From assembly GCF_004348735.1 (NCBI RefSeq), contig NZ_SMKT01000014.1, positions 1 through 64,000 on the forward strand: a stretch of DNA of 64,000 nt, written 5' to 3'. Each line of letters starts with the position of its first letter. The first letter of the stretch is position 1. The notes beneath the pieces are model-generated. The model was not told where the DNA came from and made no database searches. It saw nothing but the letters and a program-made list of their open reading frames with translations. Source of the stretch: Actinomadura sp. KC06 (lineage in GTDB: Bacteria; Actinomycetota; Actinomycetes; Streptosporangiales; Streptosporangiaceae). The translations under genes and the position numbers were made by a program. Positions 16,887 to 24,798 of this stretch are shown here, piece by piece.

Positions 16887-17375
16887 GCCGAGGAGTCCAG
16901 CTCCCAGGTCTCCTCGGCAACCCCGCCCACCGTCACGATCCCTGCGGTGGGCGGGGCCCCGACTACACAGACGCGCTGGAGCGAGCGCCCCCGCACGGAC
17001 AGCACCCCGTGCGGCGCGGGCCCCTCCAGCGCCGTGGCCGCGCCCCTGACCGGGGGGTGGAGGCGCGGCCAGCAGCCGATCCCGTTCGGGGGAGCGGGAT
17101 CGGCTGCAACCCTCGGCGCCCGCACCCACACCATGCGGGCGCCGAGGGCCCAAACCGCGGACCGGCCAGCAGGGGGGTCTGGCTGGTCCGCACCCGACGC
17201 GGCGGTGTGCACGGCGTTCGCGCCTGAGCTGAGCTCCTCCGCCGCTACCCGCCCGGCCCTGCCTTCCCCGGGGGCCGGGCGGGCCAAGACCCGGGCAGTC
17301 GCGAGTACGCGACTGCCCGCACCAACCGCCAGGGCCCGTCACTCTCGCTCTCCCTTGTCGGTGGCGGGCCCTGGC
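16887..17375. other. Array of about eleven consecutive perfect stem-loops (non-coding)
   Basis: The 568-bp gap between genes at 16834-17401 is filled with GC-rich inverted repeats of unrelated sequence. Stems are 16887-16895/16910-16918 (9 bp), 16921-16932/16945-16956 (12), 16973-16981/17024-17032 (9) with inner 16991-16998/17007-17014 (8), 17036-17044/17062-17070 (9), 17072-17084/17095-17107 (13), 17110-17124/17134-17148 (15), 17157-17169/17179-17191 (13, one G-T), 17199-17205/17239-17245 (7), 17251-17258/17273-17280 (8), 17292-17303/17308-17319 (12) and 17328-17338/17365-17375 (11). All others are perfect. No U-tracts follow. It could be a structured RNA, a single-strand origin or a protein-binding array. 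Confidence 0.9.
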
Positions 17376-17401
17376 ATCACCCACCCCGGGAGGCGGTGAC
17401 C

Positions 17402-18124
17402 ATGCCCTCCGTCCAGATCACCCAACTCACAGACCGGCAGCGAGAGGCCCTTCTCCACGGCAAGACCGTGGGCTGGGTCGCCGCCGCCTTCCAGATCCCA
17501 CGGCCGCAGCTCATCGCCCGGATCACCGCCGAAGGCTGGGTTGTGGACCCCTCAACCGACCGGGCAGGCGAGCGCCCGGCCGAGCCCGCCCAAGCCGAAG
17601 AGAAGGCCACCCCGATGTCTGCTGAGAACCCGACCGCACCCGCCACCACCGGTCCCGCTCCCCAGGGACAGCCCGCAGCCGCGCCGACGCCGACGCCGAC
17701 GCCGACCGAGATGGTGGCCGGTGGGATCGAGCAGCTCCTCGCGGACGCCCACGCCTCGGGCGACAAGAAGCTCGAGCGCGCCGCGGCCAAAGCCTCGACG
17801 GCGATCGACGCGCTGGTGGCGCTCTACGAGCCGTGGCTGGCCGAGAAAAAGGAGGCCGAGGAACGCGCCGCCAAGCTCGCCGAGGTCGAGGCCCGCGCCG
17901 AGCAACTGCGGGCCCAACTGGAGGCGGCGCAGGCCGAGGTCGCCGCGCTGACCGGCAAGCCCACTCGCAAGAGCAACGCGCCGAGCATGGACCGCGAGCG
18001 GTCGCAGGCGATCCGTGCGTGGGCTGCCCGAGAGGGCATCAAGGTCCACCCGCGCGGCCGGATCCCCGGCGAGGTAGTCGAGCGCTACGACGCCGTCCAT
18101 CCGGGGGCACCTGATGGCGCATAG
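17402..18124 (+). CDS. Lsr2-domain DNA-binding protein
   Basis: About 240 residues. The N-terminal 45 residues form a possible HTH (TDRQREALLHGKTVGWVAAA). A Pro/Thr linker, a coiled coil (AEERAAKLAEVEARAEQLRA) and a C-terminal Lsr2-type module follow: SQAIRAWAAREGIKVHPRGR then IPGEVVERYDA. Lsr2 C-termini bind AT-rich minor grooves through an RGR hook, and PRGRIP is kept here. It may silence prophage or rival DNA. ATG 17402 follows GGGAGGCGGTGACC. Confidence 0.8.
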   Translation: MPSVQITQLTDRQREALLHGKTVGWVAAAFQIPRPQLIARITAEGWVVDPSTDRAGERPAEPAQAEEKATPMSAENPTAPATTGPAPQGQPAAAPTPTPTPTEMVAGGIEQLLADAHASGDKKLERAAAKASTAIDALVALYEPWLAEKKEAEERAAKLAEVEARAEQLRAQLEAAQAEVAALTGKPTRKSNAPSMDRERSQAIRAWAAREGIKVHPRGRIPGEVVERYDAVHPGAPDGA

Positions 18125-18410
18125 AAGGCATAGGAACGCGCCCGCCTGCCGGCTGTGCAGCCAGCCGGTGATCTTCGCGCTGACCGAGTCCGGCGCCTAC
18201 CAGCCGCTCGACCCGGAGCCGAACCCGAAGGGCAACGTCCTGGCATTCAAGGACGCGCTCGGCGCCTGGAGGGCTCGGTCCCTGGCGTCAGTCGAAGGCG
18301 ACGCCCGCCACCCCCTTGAGAAGACGTTCATGCCCCATTTCGCGACCTGCAAGGGCCCAGCCCAGCAGGTGCTGCCCGCCAACGTCACCCCCATCCGGAG
18401 GCACACATGA
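18114..18410 (+). CDS. Small zinc-binding protein
   Basis: 98 residues with CRLCSQPV near the N-terminus and HFATCKG near the C-terminus, a CxxC...HxxxC zinc site around a short beta core (TESGAYQPLDPEPNPKGN). Such proteins are common in actinophage early operons; function unknown. Confidence 0.65.
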   Translation: MAHRRHRNAPACRLCSQPVIFALTESGAYQPLDPEPNPKGNVLAFKDALGAWRARSLASVEGDARHPLEKTFMPHFATCKGPAQQVLPANVTPIRRHT

Positions 18411-18928
18411 CCAGGGAAGAGGATCGGGCCAGGCAGCTCGCCGGTGTCCACAACCAGGAGGCGCTGGAGAAGATCGCCGAGCACCTCCACTACAACGAGT
18501 CGATCCACCTGCACGACCTCACCGACGAGGCCGCGAAGGTGTGCAACTACTGCTGGCTCCGCGCCGGCAAAGCGATCCTGGCCCTTCGGATAGCGAAGCT
18601 GCCGATCGTTCTCGGCCGCGACCCCGTCCAGGCCGACGAGCCCGTCGAGATCGAGGCGGAGGTCCTGCACGCGCTCGAGGCCGCGGCGTGCATCGGGGAC
18701 CGCGCCGAGGTGCGGGGCTGGCGCGCCGTCCACATCAGCAACCCCGGCGCTGACCAGGCCCGGCGGATCCTGTTCTTCAGGAGCCAGGACGGCCGGACCT
18801 ACGGTGCGCCGCTCCCGGCGTTCATGCACACCGGCCCCGCCGCCCGTGTCCTGTGCTCGCCCGCCGTGGCACGGCCTGTGGTGACGCAGACCGCCCGGTA
18901 CGAGCTGGCCGAGGCGGTGTCCCGGTGA
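18407..18928 (+). CDS. Hypothetical protein
   Basis: 173 residues. The N-terminal region (ALEKIAEHLHYNESIHLHDL, then VCNYCWLRAGKAILAL) is helical with one CxxC. The C-terminal half is beta-rich (RRILFFRSQDGRTYGAPLPA). No family recognised. Confidence 0.6.
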   Translation: MTREEDRARQLAGVHNQEALEKIAEHLHYNESIHLHDLTDEAAKVCNYCWLRAGKAILALRIAKLPIVLGRDPVQADEPVEIEAEVLHALEAAACIGDRAEVRGWRAVHISNPGADQARRILFFRSQDGRTYGAPLPAFMHTGPAARVLCSPAVARPVVTQTARYELAEAVSR

Positions 18929-19101
18929 TCGTGCTGCGGAACCGCGTCCGCGCTCGGACGCAGTGTCCCTTCTCCGGCGGCCCGGACGAGCTGGCGGAGC
19001 TGCGGGACCGGGTCGAGCGGGCGCGCGCGGACCTGGCGGCCGTGTGGAAGGAAGCGGAGGACCTCGGCTGGGACCTCCCGGAGGCGGTGGGACGTGGCTG
19101 A
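18925..19101 (+). CDS. Small hypothetical protein
   Basis: 58 residues from a GTG overlapping the previous stop. A charged helix (DELAELRDRVERARADLAAV) makes up most of it. Support rests on frame and 4-8 bp overlaps with both neighbours. Confidence 0.5.
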   Translation: MIVLRNRVRARTQCPFSGGPDELAELRDRVERARADLAAVWKEAEDLGWDLPEAVGRG

Positions 19102-19798
19102 CCGGATGCCGGATGAGAAGCTCGCCGAGATCCGCGCGGACCTCGCCGCCGTCCCCGCGCCGCCATGGCAGTGGATCGGGCACCGCACCACCGGCCCGCT
19201 CCTGACGACCACGCACTCCGGTTGGCAGTACATCCTCGGCCCTGCCCACCCGCTCGATGAGCACGGCGCCCAGGCCGAGGACGCCGACGGCACCCCGATC
19301 TACGCCGACCTCATGCTCCGCGACGAGGGCGGCCCCGACGAGCACGCGGTCATGCGCCGCGCTGCCGAGATGATCGTGCCGCGCGCCGCATACGACCCCG
19401 ACTCGATCCGCGGGATCGACAACCCGGTCGCCCGCTGGATCCAACGCTCAGCCGAGCACGTCACGGCACTGCTGGACGAGGTCGACCGTCTCCGCGCTGA
19501 ACTGGACGAGACCCGTGACCAGAGTGACGGTGACCGCGCCGCGCTCGCCGATGAGCGCGCTGAGGCGGGCCTGTCCATGCGGCAGAGGGCGGTGCTCGCA
19601 TCCATCCGCGAGTCCGTGCAGCGGCGCGGCTACCCGCCGACCGTCCGGGAGATCTGCGCGGCGGTCGGCGTCACCAGCACATCCACCGTTCACTACCACC
19701 TGCGCGTGCTGGAGCGCGCCGGGTTCGTGAGCCGTGGCCCGGCTCACTTCCGCGGCATCCTCCTGACCGCGCCGGAGCCCGCGGAGGTGGGCCGGTGA
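19094..19798 (+). CDS. Regulator with C-terminal LexA-type winged helix
   Basis: 234 residues. The first 120 (EKLAEIRADLAAVPAPPWQW, beta-rich middle) resemble the DUF6221-like phage domain, followed by a short coiled coil. Residues about 160-225 are the LexA DNA-binding domain: LSMRQRAVLASIRESVQRRG, PPTVREICAAVGVTSTSTVH, LRVLERAGFVSR. No LexA Ser/Lys peptidase domain follows, so it cannot self-cleave. It may read SOS-type operators. Confidence 0.75.
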   Translation: MADRMPDEKLAEIRADLAAVPAPPWQWIGHRTTGPLLTTTHSGWQYILGPAHPLDEHGAQAEDADGTPIYADLMLRDEGGPDEHAVMRRAAEMIVPRAAYDPDSIRGIDNPVARWIQRSAEHVTALLDEVDRLRAELDETRDQSDGDRAALADERAEAGLSMRQRAVLASIRESVQRRGYPPTVREICAAVGVTSTSTVHYHLRVLERAGFVSRGPAHFRGILLTAPEPAEVGR

Positions 19799-20013
19799 GG
19801 CACCCGCTCGTGCAGCAACTCATCAAGGCCCGGTACGCCCAGGACCTTAATCAGGCCCAGCTCGCCGAACGCATGGGCCGGTGGCCGTCCACGGTCGGCG
19901 CATGGGAGGCCGGCTCCCGCATTCCGAACATGGCGTCGCTCGACGAGTGGGCCGCCGCGCTTGGCCTCCGCATCACCCTCACACCAACCCCACCCACCCG
20001 GGAGACCTCATGA
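19795..20013 (+). CDS. Small XRE-family HTH protein
   Basis: 72 residues from GTG 19795. HTH: QAQLAERMGRWPSTVGAWEA, then GSRIPNMASLDEWAAALG, the standard XRE form. Single domain, adjacent to the LexA-like regulator, so likely a second regulator in the same block. Confidence 0.75.
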   Translation: MRHPLVQQLIKARYAQDLNQAQLAERMGRWPSTVGAWEAGSRIPNMASLDEWAAALGLRITLTPTPPTRETS

Positions 20014-20294
20014 ACCTGCGTCTACGTGTCCTCTTCACCGCGGCAGGCGCCGCTGGTGTGCTGGCGCTCGCCAGCGGTTGCGCGAAGATGACCGAGCCGT
20101 TCAACGACGCGCCGATCAAGTCCAAGGACGACAGCGCGGCCGAGGTCTACTCGATGCCGGACGGCTTCTCGAACGTCGCCACTAAGTGCGACCGGCACGG
20201 CAACCGGATCTACGTCGTCTACCACGGCGACAATCCTTACGGCGCGCTCAACGTCGTCCCGCAGGACCCCTCCTGTAAGAGGTCCACGCCGTGA
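20010..20294 (+). CDS. Putative lipoprotein
   Basis: 94 residues. A signal peptide ends in a lipobox LALASGC (Cys at about residue 25); the mature part has the sequence VATKCDRHGNRIYVVYHGDN and a second late Cys. Small phage lipoproteins of actinomycetes often act in superinfection exclusion; that is inference. Confidence 0.65.
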   Translation: MNLRLRVLFTAAGAAGVLALASGCAKMTEPFNDAPIKSKDDSAAEVYSMPDGFSNVATKCDRHGNRIYVVYHGDNPYGALNVVPQDPSCKRSTP

Positions 20295-20848
20295 CTGGGC
20301 GCGACGACAACGACATCACGGCGATGCTGCCGCCCGTCGAGTACGAGCCTGAGCGGCGCCGCGGCCACCATGCCGACGCCCCCCGGTGGCGGACTCTCCT
20401 GGACGACCTGTGCCGCTGGATCGTCGGTCACAGGGCCGCGTTCTGTGGGCTGGTCGCGTGCCTCGCTGCGGCGGCCATGTTCGGCGGCTACGTCGCCGGT
20501 CTCCCAGCCAGCGCCGACCCTGCCTCACCCCCGGCCGCCGGGGTGACGGAGACACCACCCGGAGCCCTCGACGCTCCGCCACCCGCGCCCGGACCGTCAC
20601 GTATCCGCACGCCCACGGCCCCGGCGGCCACCGTGAAGCCCCGCCCCCGCCGGACAGAACAGGCAACCCGGCCTGGAACACCGGCTCCGACCCGGGCCGA
20701 GCCGTCACCGTCTGCGACGCAGACGTCCCCGCCGCCGGACGGCGGTAAGGACGACGACCCGCCCCCGGGTGGCGGAGGCACGGGTGGCGGCGAAACACAG
20801 AGTCCGCCTCCACCAGGCTCACCCACCCCGAAGGGGCCGGCCAAGTGA
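20291..20848 (+). CDS. Single-pass membrane protein with Pro-rich tail
   Basis: 185 residues. A transmembrane helix at about 50-72 (FCGLVACLAAAAMFGGYVAG) separates a charged N-terminal part from a long Pro/Thr/Gly-rich external tail. No domain recognised. It is coupled by 4-bp overlap to the lipoprotein gene, suggesting joint surface function. Confidence 0.6.
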   Translation: MTGRDDNDITAMLPPVEYEPERRRGHHADAPRWRTLLDDLCRWIVGHRAAFCGLVACLAAAAMFGGYVAGLPASADPASPPAAGVTETPPGALDAPPPAPGPSRIRTPTAPAATVKPRPRRTEQATRPGTPAPTRAEPSPSATQTSPPPDGGKDDDPPPGGGGTGGGETQSPPPPGSPTPKGPAK

Positions 20849-21261
20849 ACGAACTCCACGGCGGTGAGGCTCCGGTCCCGGGCGCGCGCGTCGAGGCCAT
20901 CCGGGAGGGCCTGGCCGTAGCGCTCGAGACGGCGATCCCAGGCCCGTGGGTCGACAGGGCCGCCACCGTCCTCGCCCCGATCGTCACAGGGCTCCGGACC
21001 GGCCCGGTCACCGCGGTCCCGGACGACCTCCCGAAGCGGGACGGCACCGGCGCGCCGTTCGCGACGATCGTGGCCCGGACAGAGCAGCACCTGCAGCGCT
21101 CGATCGACGCCGGCTGCAGCACCTGGGCCGACCTGGTGCGGGCCCGGCTGTACGCGGCGCTCGCCGAAACCGACCCGGAGCGCCTCCACGCCGCCGTCCT
21201 GAACCTCGGGTCCACGTGCGAGGCGTGGGCCGGGGACCTCGCCCGACGGCAGGGGCTGTGA
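20845..21261 (+). CDS. Hypothetical helical protein
   Basis: 138 residues, mostly helical (RVEAIREGLAVALETAIPGP; WADLVRARLYAALAETDPER). The pattern resembles small actinophage proteins of unknown role. Overlaps both neighbours. Confidence 0.55.
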   Translation: MNELHGGEAPVPGARVEAIREGLAVALETAIPGPWVDRAATVLAPIVTGLRTGPVTAVPDDLPKRDGTGAPFATIVARTEQHLQRSIDAGCSTWADLVRARLYAALAETDPERLHAAVLNLGSTCEAWAGDLARRQGL

Positions 21262-21476
21262 TGGCCCGCAAATTCGGTCAGGTCCTGACCCAGGTCGCCA
21301 CTGGGACACCCGAAGGGCGGACCCGCTGCGGCCACACCGGCCCGGCGGTCGGCTGCCGGGTGTGCGAGGCCGCCCTGTCCCGTCAGCGCCGGCCCGGGCG
21401 GCTACGCGGCCGCGGCTGGACGAAGAGCGACAAGCCCCCCAAGCGGCGTCGCCGCAAATCCAGGAGGACGACATGA
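21261..21476 (+). CDS. Small basic protein with CxxC
   Basis: 71 residues, very basic C-terminus (PPKRRRRKSRR) and a CGH...CRVC zinc-type site, so likely nucleic-acid binding. ATG directly after the upstream TG(A) stop. Confidence 0.55.
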   Translation: MARKFGQVLTQVATGTPEGRTRCGHTGPAVGCRVCEAALSRQRRPGRLRGRGWTKSDKPPKRRRRKSRRTT

Positions 21477-22132
21477 CCACCGCGACCGACCCCGCGACGC
21501 AGCTCCACAACCTGTCCACACTGCCGGACGACTCTTTCCGCACGCTCATCGAGAACAACCTCGACCGGGACGAACACCCGTCCCTGTGGGACCTGCTGCT
21601 TCACCCGCAGATGGTCCGCCGAACCCACGCCGCGCTGGGATCGGCGTTCCGTGATGTCGAGGACCAACTCGCCGAGCGCCGCGCCGACCTGGAGAGCTTC
21701 CGGCAGGAATGCCACCAGGCAGGCCCCGCAGGCAAGGACAAGTGGTTCGCCGCGCAGGGCGAGCATCAGGAATGGCGGCGCCGCGCGATCGGCTACCGAC
21801 GCATCCTCCAGCGGCGCCTCAGCGAGGCCAAGAACGCCCTGAACAACGCGGCTGCTCTGCCGTCCCCACAGCCTGCCCCAGCCAACTCGGCACGGAAGAC
21901 CCGGCAGGTGACGACCGTGTTCCGCCTCGCCTGGGTGATCTCCCAGCACCGCGACGAGACCCTCCGGCAGGGCATCGTCCCCGACGAGCACGACGTCGAG
22001 CTGTGGCGCGCCCTCGACCTGATCGAGCTCGACACCACCGACGGCCCCATCACCATCACCGAGTTCCTCGACGACGTCACCTCCAAGCCGGGCTTCACCC
22101 CGCCCGACCTGCCAGCCGGAGGACGTTCGTGA
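21473..22132 (+). CDS. Hypothetical phage protein
   Basis: 219 residues. A coiled-coil region (VEDQLAERRADLESFRQECH) precedes a basic helical stretch (EWRRRAIGYRRILQRRLSEA) and a C-terminal domain ending TITEFLDDVTSKPGFTPPD. Start ATG follows CAGGAGGACGAC. No family recognised. Confidence 0.6.
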   Translation: MTTATDPATQLHNLSTLPDDSFRTLIENNLDRDEHPSLWDLLLHPQMVRRTHAALGSAFRDVEDQLAERRADLESFRQECHQAGPAGKDKWFAAQGEHQEWRRRAIGYRRILQRRLSEAKNALNNAAALPSPQPAPANSARKTRQVTTVFRLAWVISQHRDETLRQGIVPDEHDVELWRALDLIELDTTDGPITITEFLDDVTSKPGFTPPDLPAGGRS

Positions 22133-22764
22133 GGTTCCAGATCGAGCCGCTGACCGTATGGACCGACCCGGTGACGAGCCCGCGCCGCTCGTCCGGGGTC
22201 TTCCGCGCATCGTGGAAGTCCACCCTCGATCTCCTGCAGCGGGAGGCCGGGCTTCTCGGCGCCGACCTCGTCGTGCTCCAGGTTGACGCCGGGAAGGCGG
22301 ACATCCGGCAGGACGGGATGCTTCGCGCACGCGCGCACGTCGAGTTCCCCGGTGTCGTCGTCAGTTTCAGCAGCGACCACGGGCCGCTGCGGTACGCCGC
22401 GGATACCTACCAGCAGGAATGGGGCGGGGCCCTACCGGCGTGGCAGGCCAACGTCCGGGCGATCGCTCTCACGCTGGAGGCGCTGCGGGCGGTCGACCGG
22501 TACGGCGTCACCAGGCGCGCGGAGCAGTACGTCGGGTTCCGGGCGCTGCCCGCCGCCGAGGGCGGGTTCGCCTCCTCCGATGACGCCGTCCGCTGGATGC
22601 GCGACCAGGCGAGCCCGCACGCCAAGGACGCCGACACCGCCACCCCGAACGGCCTGTACCGGTTCCTGGCCAAGCAGCTGCACCCCGACACCGGCGGGAC
22701 CGCGGACGACTGGGAGCGGCTCGACCAGGCCCGCCGCCTGCTGAAGGAGGCGAAGCTCCTGTGA
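22129..22764 (+). CDS. Protein with DnaJ-like C-terminal motif
   Basis: 211 residues. The C-terminal segment GLYRFLAKQLHPDTGGTADD, then WERLDQARRLLKEAKLL, matches the J-domain loop and helix (HPD motif at about 184-186) that stimulates Hsp70 ATPase. The N-terminal 150 residues are a phage-type domain of unknown function. The HPD motif supports, but does not prove, interaction with host DnaK. Confidence 0.65.
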   Translation: MRFQIEPLTVWTDPVTSPRRSSGVFRASWKSTLDLLQREAGLLGADLVVLQVDAGKADIRQDGMLRARAHVEFPGVVVSFSSDHGPLRYAADTYQQEWGGALPAWQANVRAIALTLEALRAVDRYGVTRRAEQYVGFRALPAAEGGFASSDDAVRWMRDQASPHAKDADTATPNGLYRFLAKQLHPDTGGTADDWERLDQARRLLKEAKLL

Positions 22765-23009
22765 CCTCCGTCCTGACCGTCCGCGTAGGCGGCTCCGTCG
22801 CAGGCTCATGCGGCCGCGCCTGCTACGACGCTGAGCACGAGCCCTGCCGGTGCGTGTGCTGTGGCACGAACCACCGCGCCGGGTTCGAGCAGGCGGTTCG
22901 CAACGCGCGGGACATGGCCGCGGAATGGGTCGCGCGGGCCCGTGCGGACGGTCAGGACATCGACACCTACGAGCTGGGCCTGGACGTGGTCCAGCACGCC
23001 CTTTTCTGA
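22761..23009 (+). CDS. Small Cys-rich protein
   Basis: 82 residues. Cys spacing CGRAC...CRCVCCGTNH points to a zinc cluster; the C-terminal half is helical (GFEQAVRNARDMAAEWVARA). Actinophage-type hypothetical. Confidence 0.6.
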   Translation: MTSVLTVRVGGSVAGSCGRACYDAEHEPCRCVCCGTNHRAGFEQAVRNARDMAAEWVARARADGQDIDTYELGLDVVQHALF

Positions 23010-23018
23010 GGAGACCAC

Positions 23019-23120
23019 ATGCGCAGATACCGCAGCGCCCGCCGCGACAGACGCCGCCGCGGCGGCTGGGTCGGTGACCTCATCGAGTTCATCGCCGACC
23101 TGATCACGTGGGGGCGGTGA
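23019..23120 (+). CDS. 33-residue Arg-rich peptide
   Basis: ATG after GAGGAGACCAC. The product starts with ten or more Arg-rich residues (MRRYRSARRDRRRRGG) and ends with an amphipathic helix (WVGDLIEFIADLI). Stop overlaps the next start. Too short for homology; kept because of a good ribosome binding site and tight coupling. Confidence 0.5.
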   Translation: MRRYRSARRDRRRRGGWVGDLIEFIADLITWGR

Positions 23121-23443
23121 TCGTGCAGGCCGCCGCGTCCGAGCCGCGCCCATCATCGACGCCGAAGGCGCGGCGACGCACCGGCACCTGCTCGCACTGC
23201 GGTGAGACCAGGGCCATGACCGCGACAGGGCTGATCTACAGCCACGGCTCGCTGCGCGCGGGCTGCCCCGGGGCGGGGAAGGTCCCCGCCGAAGTGACTG
23301 TGCAGGCGTTCAGGGAGATCCTCGACGACCTGCCGGTATTCGCGCTGAACGGCGCACCCGTCGTCCGGCTGGACGACCTGAACGACGCCGTCGCCCGCGC
23401 CGCCGCCGGAATCCGCCCTCTGGACGGGGACAGCGATGGGTAG
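23117..23443 (+). CDS. Hypothetical protein with zinc-ribbon start
   Basis: About 108 residues. CSHCGETRAM near the N-terminus is half of a zinc ribbon, completed by a later Cys (AGCPGAG). The C-terminal half is helical. GTG 23117 is chosen for overlap with the upstream TGA; GTG 23108 is possible. Confidence 0.55.
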   Translation: MIVQAAASEPRPSSTPKARRRTGTCSHCGETRAMTATGLIYSHGSLRAGCPGAGKVPAEVTVQAFREILDDLPVFALNGAPVVRLDDLNDAVARAAAGIRPLDGDSDG

Positions 23444-23543
23444 CCCGGTCCCGGTCGCGCGGGCGCTCCACCGGCAGCGCCTCGCCGGCTGCGTGTCCCG
23501 TGCCGATGCGGCCGCGCTCGGCGCGCTCGGCGGTGCGCCGTGA
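23436..23543 (+). CDS. 35-residue peptide
   Basis: ATG 23436 overlapping the previous stop; product begins MGSPVPVARALHRQRLAGC and is Ala-rich. It spans exactly the gap to the next start, with 4-bp overlap. Evidence is positional only. Confidence 0.4.
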   Translation: MGSPVPVARALHRQRLAGCVSRADAAALGALGGAP

Positions 23544-23926
23544 CTGACCAGTTGAGCAAGCCGTGCGTGCACTACTCCGCAGCTGAAGAGCGCACGTGCG
23601 GGGCGACACCGACCCGGCTGTTCATCCAGGGGCCCCGCTGCGTCCTGCACATCCCTTCGGCCGAGCGCGGCCTGCCCGAACCGCCGCCGGGCACGTGCGC
23701 GCTGGCGAGGTGCCACTGCGGGAAGCCGTCATGCCCCGCCTATGAGACGTACGGCCGCGAGTCCTACTCGGCGCAGAGCCTGGCGTGGCCAGCGGTCGAC
23801 GCCCGCGCGGTCGCCTCCGGGAAACGCCGCGCCTCCCCGCAGGAGAAGGCCGCGGCGAAGGCGGCCGTCCAGGAACAGAAGGACCGCGACGCGGCGCACC
23901 GCCGCGGTGCTCAGGGAGGTGCGTGA
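23540..23926 (+). CDS. Cys-rich small protein
   Basis: 128 residues. CVHYSAAEERTCGATPTRLF, then CVLHIP and CHCGKPSCPAY give a Cys/His set able to hold two zincs; the C-terminal third is a charged helix (EKAAAKAAVQEQKDRDAAHR). This CVHY..RTC.. layout is frequent in actinophage early genes. Confidence 0.6.
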   Translation: MTDQLSKPCVHYSAAEERTCGATPTRLFIQGPRCVLHIPSAERGLPEPPPGTCALARCHCGKPSCPAYETYGRESYSAQSLAWPAVDARAVASGKRRASPQEKAAAKAAVQEQKDRDAAHRRGAQGGA

Positions 23927-24798
23927 TGGTTCAGCTCACCTACTACGAGCCGACCGGACAGGCCGCGGATTCCCTGCCGCCCGAGCCCAGGTGGGTGCCA
24001 GCCCCAGACGATGCGCACACCTTGCGGCACGGCTACAACCTCGCTGACATCGAACGGCTCGCGCGGATCGCGGTGAGAGCGGCGAGGGCGCAGGCGATGG
24101 ACTACCAGGACCGGTACGAAGCCGCCTGGTACGCGATCGTCGAAGGGATCTACACGGCCATTGACGCCCCGGACCCGTGGGAGCTGAAGCGGCTCGGCGC
24201 GGACGCCGTGAACCGGCTCCAGCAGGACTACGGGCACACATGGGGTTACGACCGCCGAAACCCCGACGCCGGGTTCGAAGGCATGCGGGGATTCCGCAAG
24301 TACTGGGAACTCGACCGTCGCGCCCACCGCTCCTGCGAGGACGGGGTAGTGGATCGGGTAGCACTGTGGCAGATCTGGGAACGGCTGTCCGCCACACATC
24401 AGGCGATGCTGCTCGCGCTGGCCGCCTACGAGGACCCCGTCGCAGCGTCGGCCGCGGTCGGGAAGCGCTACAACACCTTCAACACCCATCTGAAGAACGC
24501 CCGCCGCGAGTTCCTCACACTGTGGCACGAGGGCGAGACACCGTCGCGGTTCTGGGGCAAGGGCGACCGGCGCCGGGGCCGCCGTAGCGGTGTTCAGCTG
24601 CTGGTCAACCGGCGGCAGCAGCGCGAACGGCGCGCGTTGGCCGAGGTCGAACCGAAGCCAGCCAAGCCGCCTCGAACCCACTGCTCCAACGGGCACCGAC
24701 TCGTCCCGGACATCCTCACGGCTGCCGGCAGGTGCAAGGCGTGCGGTCGTGACCGCAGCGCCCTTTACCGCGCGAAGAAGCGGGGGGCGGCTGCGTGA
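23926..24798 (+). CDS. Sigma-factor-like protein with C-terminal zinc ribbon
   Basis: 290 residues. The region around 40-70 (IAVRAARAQAMDYQDRYEAA) resembles sigma region 2. Residues 150-190 (LSATHQAMLLALAAYEDPVA, then VGKRYNTFNTHLKNARREFL) form a region-4-like HTH. The tail holds CSNGH...CKACGRD, a zinc ribbon. It lies just upstream of the methylase and could redirect RNA polymerase, but such proteins can also be simple DNA-binding factors. Confidence 0.65.
   Translation: MVQLTYYEPTGQAADSLPPEPRWVPAPDDAHTLRHGYNLADIERLARIAVRAARAQAMDYQDRYEAAWYAIVEGIYTAIDAPDPWELKRLGADAVNRLQQDYGHTWGYDRRNPDAGFEGMRGFRKYWELDRRAHRSCEDGVVDRVALWQIWERLSATHQAMLLALAAYEDPVAASAAVGKRYNTFNTHLKNARREFLTLWHEGETPSRFWGKGDRRRGRRSGVQLLVNRRQQRERRALAEVEPKPAKPPRTHCSNGHRLVPDILTAAGRCKACGRDRSALYRAKKRGAAA

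Noticed and set aside
16830-17399. 190-codon open frame from a GTG across the hairpin array
   Set aside because: Composition is not protein-like and every segment is taken up by perfect inverted repeats; an open frame of this size is common by chance at this G+C.
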